Origin: Icerya purchasi
Lineage: Eukaryota; Arthropoda; Insecta; Hemiptera; Monophlebidae
Reading direction: 5' to 3'
Length of the DNA stretch: 64,000 nucleotides
Assembly: GCA_039619475.1 (NCBI GenBank)
Contig: CM077115.1
Location: forward strand, 398,136,557-398,200,556
Shown: one piece after another, positions 11,834-22,666 of the stretch
Numbering within the stretch: position 1 is the first letter of the stretch
How the letters are laid out: every line of letters starts with the position of its first letter
Notes under the pieces: model-generated
What the model was told of the DNA's origin: nothing
Database searches by the model: none
The model's input: the letters and a program-made list of their open reading frames with translations, nothing else
Translations under genes and position numbers: made by a program

Positions 11834-14516
11834 CAGGGGCGGATCCAGAGAGACATTTTGGGGGGAAAGTTTTTTTTAAAATTAAGAACTGTATTTCAAT
11901 AGCACTTTTTTTTACAATACGAGTTTGCGTTCAAAGGCGCCAAGTCAAGCACCTCCGTTAGGCTTAATCTTGACCTAGAACCTTCTTACAATAAAATTTA
12001 AGTAATAAACTTTAAATCTTTTTTTTTGTTATTTTTTTTTTTTATATCGGGGTTTGAGAAACTTAATGCTACATGATCCGGTGGGTTATGCATCGGGTAC
12101 TTATTTAATAGACAATAATAATTTTATTGTTTTTTTATTTTTATTTATTTTTTTCTGAAAGACGCAAGTGTGATTGATTTCGGTTTGATTTACCATTTAA
12201 GCTAGATTGTCTTGTCCGGGTATTAATATTTAAAATTACATATGTGTTAATGAGTAGATTTTAAGTGTAATGTTTTCTATTTAATTGAGTACTGTAAATC
12301 ACTGTATGTAAGTCACGATGGATTAGCATGTAGGAACTGTTCTGAAGAGGATTTATTGGAGGCAGGAAGTTCATTGTTTGATAAACATGATCGTTAATAT
12401 ATTCAAAATTTTTATGGTTTTTTATGGTAAAAATGATTGATCTATACTAAATTTCTAGGTCTAGTGGAATGACTTCCGTAAGAGCAACAGCGGCGCTGTG
12501 AGAAATTTTTCTATAAGCTCTGCAGGTGTTTATTAAGTATTTACGTTGTGTAGAATAGACTTTTTGCTTTAGGATTTTCTTTATTGGTTCTTGGAAAAAC
12601 GCAGAGTTACAGAACACCGTGTATTCTCAACAAATCACTTGTGCAGTACAAGTTTGTATCTGTAATCAAAGCTCCATGTATTTCTGCACACTTTATTAAT
12701 TGATGGTATTTAGCGTCCAACTTAGATGTAATGTAGTCCATGCATTGTTTAAAGGAAAGTTTATTGTCTAATATAACTCCTAGGTATTTAAAATGTTTGA
12801 CTACTTTTAGAGTGATCCCCCTGTAAAGTACTTTAATATTTCTCCTTTTTAGTTTCAGGAAGTTTGTGAAAAGGCACACAAAGCATTTTTCAGCTGAAAG
12901 ATTAAGCGTTACTTCATTTAGCCAGACTCCGAGTTAGCTGTTCTTTCGAAATTGACTTTTATATCGTCCGACATTATGAATAGTAAGTCATCTGCATATG
13001 CGTATAGGTCAACGTTCTTGTCGTACGGTAGAGCTTGATTGAATAATATATTCCAGAAAAGTGTACCTAAAACGCTACCCTGTGAGCAGCTTTTATTGGT
13101 TTCAGTGTTTGCATTATGATTACCTATTTGAAGAGTTACACGTCTGTTTTTAAGGTAGCAATATATTGTACATATCAATAGTGTGTCTTTAATTAGAATA
13201 GATTTTAAGGTATCAAACAAAGCAGGATGCCAGCAGTTATCAAAGGCTCTTTTGATATCCACTCGTATGACGAGAACGTTCGATTTTTCTTTAAGGCTGC
13301 TGCTAATCTTACTGATCGCATAATTCACAGCATGTTCTGTGGATAGACCTTGTCTGAATCCAAATTGTCTTTTATCTAAAAAGTGTGTTGAGTTTAGATA
13401 GTTATCCTATTTTTTAATAGTTTTTCGTATATTTTACTCACAGCATTTAAAATACATATTGGGTGATAGGAGCTTATGAGATTTGCATCTTTGTTTGATT
13501 TATGAAGTAGGATTACGCTTCGCGCCAGAGTTTAGGGAAATTGTTTAAGGAAAAGATTTTTTTTGTATAGGAGTGAAAGGAGTTTTGGATAGATCTTTTG
13601 GATTAATGTTAGTGTTTTATTTGTAATATTGTCAGGTCTAGCAGTTTTGTTGTTTTTAAAATTTTTTATAATCCTATTTAGTGCGGAAGTATCAATAGGA
13701 GTCCATTGTGGGTGAGCAATGTTTTCCTGTATGGGAAGTTTAAAGTTTTCTCTTAGTATTTTCTGTTTATTGCTGACTTTGTCAGTGCTGTCTAACGGAA
13801 AAAGAGAGGATAGGGAGTAGTTTAGATTCTCTGTCACATTGGTGATATTATCGCTGTTAGGTTTCGTGAAAAGTGGAATATTGCTTGGATTATTTGATTT
13901 CAGAAACGTCAATTTGTAGCTTAAGCCCCGTGGTTCGACATTTTCAGAGCAAATTTGGGAGGGGGAGTTATATAATTACGTAATATTTTCTGTGGTAAGC
14001 ACAGTAGATTTGAGAAATACGTTGTTTCATAAAGAAAATCAAATAACGACCTCTTTAGAAATTTAGAGATGTTTTAAAAATACATAATTATTACAATTTA
14101 ATTTAAATTTAATTTTATTTTTAGGTAAAAAATAAAAATATTATAGAATTAATGGTAATTTAGAAATTGAATAGTAAGAAAGATAGTATTAATCCGATCT
14201 TAATTCTTTGTTTGTGAGCAAGTACAAAAAATATATATATCTGATATATTTTCATTTACATTACAAAATAAAAATTAAAAATAAATAAGAAAGGCAAAAG
14301 ATCGATGACAGTTGGGTTTAAAATAAAATAAAAACATAACATTAATGGTTTTACTAGAGAACAGTATTAAATATTAGTTATAATTAAATTCATTGGTAAC
14401 ATTTCTACAAATCTGTTATAGTATAAGTTAAGTTTCTCTGTTATAACAATTTTTTTCATAGCGGCTTTAGTTCTTTGGGGGGGGATGTCCCCTATCCCCC
14501 CGTGGATCCGCCACTG
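11834..14516. mobile_element. hAT-like TIR-bounded element (2683 bp), non-autonomous
   Basis: The left end starts CAGGGGCGGATCCA at 11834. The right end, read on the minus strand from 14516, starts CAGTGGCGGATCCA. Termini of the CAGKGGCGGATCCA type are typical of hAT-like DNA transposons. Both ends abut (TA)n, so a target duplication cannot be defined. Just inside the termini both ends carry G-rich stretches, which extends the symmetry imperfectly. I see no transposase. The only coding signal inside is an R1-like reverse transcriptase relic on the minus strand (12447-13960). The element could be a passive carrier into which the LINE inserted; alternatively the termini belong to two separate insertions. 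Confidence 0.55.
12447..13960 (-). pseudogene. R1-like LINE reverse transcriptase relic
   Basis: Reading leftwards, the pieces follow the order of an RT domain. First NRIIKNFKNNKTARPDNI and LLSLLYKKN (13912-13532). Then, after a frame change, SSYHPICILNAVSKIYEKLL (about 13490-13400), FGFRQGLSTEHAV (near 13350), and VDIKRAFDNCWHPALFDTL with the first catalytic aspartate. Next SQGSVLGTLFWNILFN and the AYADDLLFI catalytic box (13328-12918). Then VKHFKYLGVILDNKLSF (12879-12607) and a C-terminal INTCRAYRKISHSAAVAL segment to a stop near 12447. The WNILFN and AYADDLL phrases point to the R1 group. At least three frameshifts inactivate it. Endonuclease, gag and poly(A) are not visible. It lies inside the hAT-like termini. 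Confidence 0.75.
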
Positions 14517-15035
14517 ATATATATATATATATGTATATTTTCACATATATACAAAACATACACTAATCATAACACATATTTACCCATACACATATGAGCA
14601 CACTCACCATGTAACACATAAAAACATACAAGTGCCATGTAACGGATTAATATAATTTTAACAAAATACGGTCAATACAAAACCGAATTTATTCCTTATT
14701 AGTAAAAAAACACCTTCTCAGTAATTACTCATTGCATTGAAGTTACACACATTTTCAACTATATGCGCACACACACAGACACACCAATCATATATAACAC
14801 CTATGCGCCCATGGTACATATTGACGCATATGCTATGTAACATATGAAACGAATTAATATACGTTATGTATTAAAACTATTCACGTAACGTTAATATGCG
14901 GAAGAGAGTGGTAGACTGCGCATACCTCTAATTGTTCCATTGAGCAGTAAAATAATTCAACCGTCTGTTTAAATTTATTCATGTTAGTAAAAATCACGTC
15001 AACCTCTGATTCGTTCGTTAAGAAATAATTTGTTA
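14517..15035. other. Microsatellite-rich spacer
   Basis: Starts with (TA)n directly at the right end of the hAT-like element, followed by AC-rich stretches near 14570-14640 and 14765-14785. No gene was recognised. Confidence 0.55.
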
Positions 15036-15681
15036 TTTTTTTTTTTTTTTCCCTTCCACTGTACCATTCGAGGGACCACAAACAGCTCCAATATTAATTT
15101 TAATATATGTATTATGATGATAGAAATGTGACCAATCCAAAGCCCTCCAGTGAGGGGTTTGGCTTATAATAGTTCACTACAACTTATAAAAAGGGATACA
15201 AAGTCTAGAGAAGGGCGAAAAGCGACATAAGCAGTACAGCACAATTTTGACCATATGGCCCTTAGGATATAAAAAGCGAATGGGATGGATTTTAAGAGAA
15301 AACAACATGAGATTAGTACAGCAGCGTGTACAATGTAATATTTAGAGCACAATCGTCATGATAACAGTGCTATTTAGTGTATTTCATAAAAGCTCGGCAC
15401 GCATTTAGTGTGCAAGAGTGCGAGCACCACCACAATCGCCTTATGGAACGTTATCCATACGTAGCAAGTCTACTTCTTACGATATCTGATAAAAACTCGA
15501 ACACCATGGCAATCACTAAGTTAAGAGTGACCCATACATGTCATGTTTATTTGGGTCAGATGACCTGGATCCCATAGTAACCGTTGCTGTTTGGTCGGAC
15601 AACAGAGTCCGGTGAAGTAAATACTTGATAAAAGTTTCGAGTCATAATAACTGATGCTAACGTATTTAAAACTAAATGCAC

Positions 15682-18328
15682 TTAAGTTATGAGAAGAGCG
15701 TCACGACACCACTTCCTTCTCTTTAACCTTCTTCTCGGATTACCCGGAAGAGTATTTATAAACATGCTACTAACTTTGGGATTGGGATGTAGATTTAGAT
15801 TTTCAAAAAATTTGCTGTACTGTTGAGTATGAACTGATTTAACAAAAGGAACATGCAGATCTCGATGGAGAGTTAGGTTTGAAACATATTTTGGTGCTGC
15901 TGCAATCCCTCGGAGGATAATGGACTGCTGACTCTGAATACGAGCAAGGTTGCTCTACTTGTATTTCCATATAGTTCTAGGCCATACCTCCACACCGGAG
16001 CTGTAATCATCAAGTAGATAGATCTTTTTAACCTTATACTTAATTTAGATTTATTGCCTATCAGCGAGGATAGCTTTTTAGTGTGTGCGATTAGCTTTCT
16101 CCGTATTTGTGCAACGTGGAAGCGCCACGTAAGGCGACGGTCAAGGTACATGCCTAGATACTTGACTGTGTCTACCTGTTTGAGCTCTACATTGTTTATT
16201 TGTAATTTAGGGCATGTAACGTATCTGTTCGTGAAGGTTATGTGCTGACATTTTTCCTCACTAAGTTTAATTCCCCATTTTTTGGCCCAGATCATTATCC
16301 TGTTTAAATGGTCCTGAACTGCATTATTCGCATATGTACAATTAGTATCTGAGGACAGTATTGCTATATCATCAGCAAATGTGGCCAGAATTGTCTGATT
16401 TGATACAGGAAGGTCAGCCGTATAGATGGAGTATAGAATCGGGCCAAGGAGGCTACCCTGCGGAACAGAGGCCGATACCATACCTTCCGTAGACATTGAA
16501 CCATTGACATTTACTATAAATGACCTATTTAATAGATAGGACTGAAAAAATAAATATAAGTCCGGTGGTAGTATTTGTTTGAGTTTATATAAAAGCCCAG
16601 TATGCCAAACCCGGTCAAACGCCTGGGCGACGTCCAGAAAGACCGCAGAGCATACCTCTCCCTTTTCAAGCACTGATGATATGGCATCCACTAGTCTATG
16701 GCATTGTTGTATGGTAGAATGCTATGTTCGAAAAGTACTGGTATCAATTTTTTATTTTCAATTACTGGAATTATTCTTTGTAGGATTAATTTCTCGAATA
16801 CTTTTGAGAGAGTATTTAGCAGACTGATTGGTCTATAGGATGATAGGAGAGCCAACGGTTTCAAGGGTTTTGGTATCATAATTATTTTAGATTTTTTCCA
16901 TGATTTCGGATAGTGACCTATTCGTAGGATAGCATTAAATATAAAGCAGAGAAGAGTGGCAGATTTTTTGGGCAGGTGAATTAGAATTTCTCCCGTTACT
17001 CCATCGAGTCCAGGAGATTTCCTTAGAGAAGCTTTTTTGAGACATTTGTATACCTCATTTGGAGAGAATGGCCTGGTGGGAAGGCTAAGCTGTAGTGGTT
17101 GCTTTAGATAACGTTGTATAACGTTAATATGTTCTGAATCAATGTTTCCGTGAGGCATGAACGTAGCCTCTAAATACGAAGCGAATGCGTCTGCTTTCTG
17201 TTTATCTGTTCTAGCCCAACTACCGTCTTGCATCCGAATGTTGTGAGTCTCTGAAGATTGCCGCAGTACCTTCCATAAAGATCCATCCTGTGTATCTAGA
17301 GTTTCCAAGTAACTACTGTATGTTTTTTCTTTATATCTCTTAATTTCTTCTCTTAGCTTGTAACGGAGATTGTTGTATGTAGCTTTTAATGCCGGATAGC
17401 GGTTCTGTTGCCATCTTCTCCTTGCTGCCCGAGTAGCTTTTATTAACTTCCTGATTTCCGCTGGAACATATTTATTTTGGTTACTATGTACTGTTTTATA
17501 TGTGGTAGAACTTCTACATGTTGTCTGTATTAAGTCCGTTATATCATCTACCGCTGCTTCGATGTCGTCCTTGGTTTTTAAACTGATCTTCAGGTCAGTG
17601 CCATTTTCCATTGCAGTTGCAAAATATTCCCAATCCGTCGAGTAATTATGCAGTTTATACTGCGTGGGCTTGACTATGGGGTTAATATCCAGGATTGAAA
17701 TAACCGGAACACGGTCAGAAGAGAGATCGACTACTGTCTCGCATTTTTTATGATACCTTTGTAGGCCTCGTATAATAAAGAAATCTAGGATATCAGGTGT
17801 TCGATTTGCATGTTCCGGCCAATAAGTGAGGGACGTGGGAGAGAGAACGGACAACGAATTATTACGCAGTGTTTTATCTAGTATCCGCCCTGCTTTATTT
17901 GTGATCCTTGATCCCCAAGTTCGACTTTTAGCGTTATAGTCTCCCCCACAGATAAAACTTTTTCCAAGATTTCTAAATATAGCACTAAATTCACTATCTG
18001 GAATATGGAGACCAGGATGACGATAAATGGCAGCTATTGTTATAAAATCTTTGTCAGTTCGAATGTTAACCGCAACTAGCTGATACGCATATGAACCATG
18101 AGATAGACGCATATGCTGTATATATGACTTTTTTACCAAGATCATTGAGCCGCCATGCGCGGTTCCATCTGGATGATTTGCTGTATATGTTACATATCCC
18201 GGCATTTTAAAGCTGCTTGAATGAATTAAATGAGTTTCGCATATTAGTACGACATCGATCACATTTTGGTTCAAAAATATTTCAAGTTCGTTTTTTCTTT
18301 GTGTAATTCCATTGGCATTCCACAACAT
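15682..18328 (-). pseudogene. Jockey ORF2: endonuclease and reverse transcriptase, frameshifted
   Basis: ORF2 nicks the target and reverse-transcribes the element RNA there. The first frame (18328-16691, 545 residues) holds the AP-type endonuclease: WNANGI at the N-terminus, CETHL at 30-34, GGDYNAKSRTWGS at 128-140, and SSDRVPV at 203-209, where the usual catalytic histidine of SSDH is arginine. The RT begins with KKSKIIMIPKPLKPLALLSSYRPISLL. Near 16690-16725 there is a frameshift together with loss of the conserved FGFR segment; HSTIQQCHRLVDAI resumes in the next frame. The second frame (16691-15873) has FLDVAQAFDRVWH, VPQGSLLGPILYSIY and FADD at 105-108. Near 15950 a further frameshift leads to the C-terminal part (RGIAAAPKYVSNLTLHRDLH, then a basic RRRLKRRKW tail) ending with TAA at 15682-15684. 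There is no RNase H, as is normal for Jockey. Confidence 0.9.
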
Positions 18329-18766
18329 TATTACGAATGATCGTTGAGTTATAAAACTGGGATTATTTGCTATTTAAGGGAGAAGTCGATCCATAACTTT
18401 GGTTAACAAAGAGATTAACGGATTTATTAGGGATTTAAATTCGGTTAAGAATGATGTTAATAATTCAGAGATATTATTATTATCCTTACTATCTATGCAT
18501 TCTTTATTGTTATTATTATTATTATTATTACTAATATTATTATTATTATTATTATAATCACTGATATTATACGATTTATCATACGTACTTCTATTATTAG
18601 AGTTGTTTATATTATGCGAAAAAGATTTAACTTTGTTAGCATAAGTTTCAGTGTTATTCCGTGTCGATGAAAAATCTGTTCTAGGTTGCGGCGATATATT
18701 ATAACCAGTTAATTCTGGTTGATATTTTTTACTAGTTTTGTTGTAATATTGTATTTGTTGTTTATA

Positions 18767-18796
18767 CGAGGGTGGTTCAAATATAAACCGGAATTT
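18767..18796. repeat. Mariner copy 1 left TIR
   Basis: Thirty base pairs, starting immediately after the TA target duplication. It pairs with 20047-20076 with a single mismatch at position 5. Confidence 0.9.
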
Positions 18797-18839
18797 CGTC
18801 ATAAGAATTTTTATTTTATACTTACAGTGCTCATATTTT

Positions 18840-19922
18840 TTACAATTTTTCGAGATAACCCCCCTCGCACGCTACGCACTTTTTCCACCTCTCCGGCAAT
18901 TTTTTTATTCCTTTTTCGTAAAAATCTCGCGGCTTGTCACATAGCCATTTGCGCACGAACGATTCCACCTCATCGTTGCTATCGAAACGTTGTCCACCAA
19001 GTGCTTCTTTCAACGGGCCAAACAAATAATAATCACAAGGCGACAAATCTGGACTGTAAGGAGGATGTTCAAGTGTTTCCCAGCCCAATTCGGCCAATGT
19101 CTCCATCGTGAGCCGAGCGGTATGTGGCCTGGCGTTGTCTTGAAGCAGTATCGCACTACGGATCGGAATTTCGCGCCTTTTTGTTCGATAGGCCGGTTTG
19201 ACTGTACTTTTTTAGGAGGTTACTGTAATACTGCGCCGTCACAGTACGTTGTTCAGTTAGGAAATCGACTGCGATCACTCCCTTCATGTCTCCCAAAACA
19301 CGGTACACAACACCTTCCCAGCTGACTGTGTAACCTTCGCTTTGACTGGCGCTCCCTCTTTTTTCTTCCGCCACTCCATAGACGAGCGTTTACTCTCCGG
19401 CGTATAGTAGTGTACCACCCAAGTTTCGTCCGTGGTGAATATTCGCCGCAATAAATTCTCTCCTTCCTCTTCATACCGCTGCAGGAGACGCGTACAAACT
19501 TCCCAACGAGTGAATTTCTGTTCAAAATTCAGAAGTCTTGGCACCCATCTGGCTGCAATTTTGCGATAACCTAGCCGATCATGAATTATTGTCTCAATAC
19601 TACCTATGCTGATGCCCAATTCGTCGGTCATATCGCGTATACGGACGCGTCGGTCAGCCAAAATGAGTTGTTCGATGGCTTTGACGTGTTCATCTGTAAT
19701 GCTGGTTTTTGGGCGCCGCGCATGTGCTATGTTTGACACCACTTCACGTCCTTTTCGAAACGCGGAATACCACTCGTACACTTGAGTTTTGCAGAGACAC
19801 TCATCGCCGAACTGTTCGCGTAATTTTCGGTAAATTATTTCGACGGATTTTACGTCGTCTTTGACTAAAAAACGAATAATGATGCGTTGCGCAACAGACA
19901 CTGGTACTTCTTTTTCACTCAT
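18840..19922 (-). pseudogene. Mariner transposase, copy 1, multiply frameshifted
   Basis: A mariner transposase cuts and pastes the element at TA. The frame from 19922 begins MSEKEVPVSVAQRI and carries the N-terminal helix-turn-helix region, the WVPRLL motif and the first catalytic aspartate in TTDETWV. It has an extra isoleucine codon at VEIIYRKL and an altered TWVVHYY relative to copy 2, and ends early after CTVFW because of a two-base difference near 19289. The next frame (DMKGVIAVDFLTEQ) runs to the A6 run at about 19211-19216. There a one-base excess moves the reading frame to KSTVKPAYRTKRR, LLQDNARPHTA with the second aspartate, and YSPDLSPCDYYLF with the third. Exactly 34 residues separate the second and third aspartates. 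The protein ends GGYLEKL at 18840. The complete set of motifs is present but not in one frame. Confidence 0.9.
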
Positions 19923-20046
19923 GGCTCTAACTACACTAAAAAGTGAGCTTACGCGGTTCTAATTGCTCTACACGCTTCGTAACAAACCGGTCTAACTGCC
20001 AGTGCAACCACTTTTTCCACAATAAATTTTTCGCGCGTTTATTTAA

Positions 20047-20076
20047 AAATTCCGGTTTATATTTGAACCACTCTCG
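20047..20076. repeat. Mariner copy 1 right TIR
   Basis: Inverted partner of 18767-18796, followed directly by the second TA duplication. Confidence 0.9.
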
Positions 20077-21725
20077 TAGATCAGGCATCCCCAATAACTC
20101 GCGGGGTGATTGCCTTCACACAAAGCACATTTTGCTGGGTCTTCCGAATTTTTAGTGCATTTATTTGTCTCATGCCTACCTGCGCACTTGACACATCGAT
20201 TCGGTAAGTTACAATAGTTCGCTGTATGGCCGAATAATTGACAGCGCTTACACTGCTTTAAACCAAAGTCTTTTCGTGGTTCTTCAAAGCTAACCACAGT
20301 ATTTAAGAGTCTGTTTATTTTAAAGATTTCTTCATTCTTATGTGAAGATTTTAGGTCAACGAAGAACATTGGGAGAGGTTGTTTTGTTTTATGTTTTAGT
20401 ATATTAATGATTCTAATAACATCAAAACTTTTTTCCTCTATAGCGTTTTTTATGTCATTAAGGTCAGTGGTCCAGTGAAGATTCTTTAGTACAACCCTAA
20501 AAGGTTTATCTTCCGCTAACGAATAAGTGTAAAAAAAATATTTATTGTTAGTTAATGATTTAATAATATTCCGATAGCTAGATGAATTAGCCGGGTTAAT
20601 AGTAACACCGGTTAAAGTCGACTTTAAAGAAAAGTCAATGTCGGGTACGCCTAATAAAAACCTCCTAAATGCATTGAAGTTATTTATATTTTTGACCATG
20701 ATTGGTGGAGGTTTCGTAAACGGTTTATTTGGTTTATCATTATTTAAATGTTTCATATTATTATTTACAGTACCAGAATCATCATTAAAACTAGTATTGT
20801 CTAGCTGCATCATGTTCTTATCAACATTACTACAATTATCGGATTCGTCATTATCATCTTCTACTGTGAGAAATTGAAAAATGTTCCGTTTTGTGTTGAC
20901 AACCGGCGGCGTATCAGAGGAACTAGTCGATTTATTTATTTTTTTACCGCAGGCAGAAGGGGGGAGAATTTGTATATCGCTTTGTTCTTGCAAATAGTGC
21001 ATGCAATGATTGCATTCTTCTGGTCGTTAATTTAGGAATTCGTAAACCAACTTTCGATAGTAAATTAATAGCATCACAGTACCGGTCAATAAATTACGTA
21101 CAAATAAAACAGTAGCAGATATTTTCCTTCTAACGTGGACACATATTGAACCTCTTCAGCTGTTGCTTATAAATGAATGGGGATATATGTATACTAATTG
21201 TAATCCCTGAAATGACTCGAATGATATATCCTTTCTCTATCAATAATTGGTAATCCTACGTAAGTACGAGTATCTGAGCACTGATAGCAGTCGTCAGATA
21301 GCGTTAAAAAAAGGGTGGGTCCTTCTAACAGCTTTACTTACAAGGAGAGGTCACGATCTTATGAAATTTTGTAGATCGACAGAAGCGCATGAGTATATGA
21401 ACTGTGTAAAATACTATTAGAATGGAAGTTTTTGATTTACGTGAGAAATTAAAATTTTTAGCAGAGCCGTATTTAACCGATAATATATGTCCGTTTAGAC
21501 AAAAATATGCAATAAATTCCAGATTATGTTTATATTTATTTTATGCAAATGATTCGGAAGAGACAGTGATTATTCCAAAATAATGTGTATTAAATAAGAA
21601 AATGATTAAAAACCATTAAAATAATTTTAAAAAAATCAATTTTTAATTTAATAAAAATTTAAACACGTCATTTATTACATTTTTATATTGTATAAAAAAA
21701 CACAAGTAATGTGACAAATTTGTTT

Positions 21726-21806
21726 TATGGTGTAATGGTAAAAGTGATGTCTACTCACACAACTTAAAAATGAAGATGCGGGTTCAAATGTCTTCCGTGT
21801 CACTAG
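21726..21806 (+). repeat. tRNA-like (pol III promoter-like) sequence, left arm
   Basis: An A-box-like TGGTGTAATGG is followed about 45 bp later by a B-box-like GGGTTCAAATG. The segment resembles the head of a tRNA-derived SINE, not a working tRNA; I cannot fold a full cloverleaf from it. Confidence 0.45.
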
Positions 21807-22179
21807 AATTCTTGATCTTATTTTATTTGTAATTAATAATTATTATTATCCGATTATTTTAATTTTTTATATATAACTATATAAATATAATAAGCCGAGA
21901 AAGCCAGGTCAATAAAATAAAAAAATATATAAATACAATAAATATTTTCAATTTTTTATTATTTACATTTCTACAAACAATAAACATGTTTTATACGCAA
22001 CGAGTTCATTAAGACATGTAAATAATAAAAAAGTGAAAGTATTTATTGTATTTATATTTTTTTTATTTTATTGACCCGGCTTTCTCGCCTTATTATATTT
22101 ATATAGTTCTATATAAAGAATTAAAATAATCGGATAATAAGAATTATTAATTACAAATATAATAAGATCAAGAATTCTA

Positions 22180-22257
22180 GTGACACGGAGAGATTTGAAT
22201 CCGCACCTTCATTTTTAAGTTGTGTGAGTAGACATCACTTTTACCATTACACCACAA
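22180..22257 (-). repeat. tRNA-like (pol III promoter-like) sequence, right arm
   Basis: Read on the minus strand: TGGTGTAATGG, then GGATTCAAATC. It is the inverted counterpart of 21726-21806 with a few changes in and near the B box. Confidence 0.45.
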
Positions 22258-22666
22258 AACAAATTTGTCACATTACTTGTATTTTTTTATACCATATAAA
22301 AATGTAATAAATGACGTGTTTAAATTTTTATTAAATTAAAAATTGATTTTTTAATAAATAATTTTTTTGTTTAATATACTTTATTTTGGAATAATCAGTC
22401 TTTCGAACCATTCGCATAAAATAAATATAAACATAATCTGGAATTTATTATTGCATATTTTTGTCTAAACGACTATATATATCTATATATATATATATAT
22501 ATTATCGGTTAAATACGGCTCTGCTAAAAATTTTAATTTCTCACGTAAATCAAAAAGTTTCATTCTAATAGTATTTTACACAGTTCATATACTCTCATCG
22601 TCTTCTGTCGATCTGCAAAATTTCATCAAAATCAGTAATCCGCAAATTGCGACCTTTCCTTGTTAG

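Larger units (their letters stand above)
18767..20076 (-). mobile_element. Mariner (DD34D) copy 1, 1310 bp, inserted in Jockey gag
   Basis: Flanked by TA duplications at 18765-18766 and 20077-20078. The 30-bp terminal inverted repeats begin CGAGGGTGGTTCAAATATAA (left) and CGAGAGTGGTTCAAATATAA (right, reverse-complemented), with one mismatch. Between them lies one transposase gene on the minus strand. It is a near twin of the copy at 61819-63120 and a little more damaged. Confidence 0.95.
18374..21002 (-). pseudogene. Jockey ORF1 (gag-like RNA-binding protein), interrupted by mariner
   Basis: ORF1 binds element RNA. The N-terminal part (21002-20079) starts MHYLQEQSDI and contains an acidic, Asn-rich stretch, then a nucleic-acid-binding segment preceding three zinc knuckles typical of Jockey gag: CKRCQLFGHTANYC, CVKCAGRHETNKC and CALCEGNHPASYWGC. 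Right after the third knuckle the frame runs into the mariner terminus. The C-terminal part resumes at 18764 (YKQQIQYYNKTSKKYQPEL), includes two polyasparagine runs encoded by an (AAT)n microsatellite (about 18505-18560), and ends at 18374, 45 bp before ORF2. Codon phase is kept across the insertion site if one TA copy and the mariner are removed, so the mariner was probably the event that broke this ORF. Confidence 0.85.
15036..21050 (-). mobile_element. Near full-length Jockey-clade LINE (minus strand), split by a mariner
   Basis: The element has the two-ORF layout of the Jockey clade: a gag-like ORF1 (21002-18374, interrupted by a 1310-bp mariner) followed after 45 bp by an endonuclease-RT ORF2 (18328-15682). 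A 3' UTR of about 630 bp may end in the A-run at 15050-15036. The 5' limit is not sharp; sequence beyond about 21050 shows no further element signal. I could not find a convincing target-site duplication. Frameshifts and substitutions in both ORFs make it inactive. Confidence 0.75.
21339..22666. repeat. Large fold-back: two ~0.6-kb inverted arms with tRNA-like sequences
   Basis: The left arm runs from about 21339 to 21968 and the right arm from about 22016 to 22666, with a loop of about 47 bp. Arms match closely near the loop (TTATTATTTACAT against ATGTAAATAATAA) and imperfectly outwards, ending at ACAAGGAGAGGTC on the left and its inverse near 22650. Small insertions differ between the arms: the right arm has an extra (TA)n at about 22475-22502 and additional bases near 22630-22650. 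Each arm contains one tRNA-like sequence. No protein is encoded. It could be an inverted duplication of a tRNA-derived element or a fold-back transposon. Confidence 0.85.

Noticed and set aside
18840..19922. Programmed -1 ribosomal frameshifting at A AAA AAG in the mariner transposase
   Set aside because: The heptamer is in the right phase for a -1 slip, but the conserved continuation (LLQDNARPHTA) lies in the +1 frame, so a -1 slip would not reach it.
21726..22257. Two functional tRNA genes
   Set aside because: The A and B boxes are approximate and no complete cloverleaf or clear anticodon arm could be drawn.
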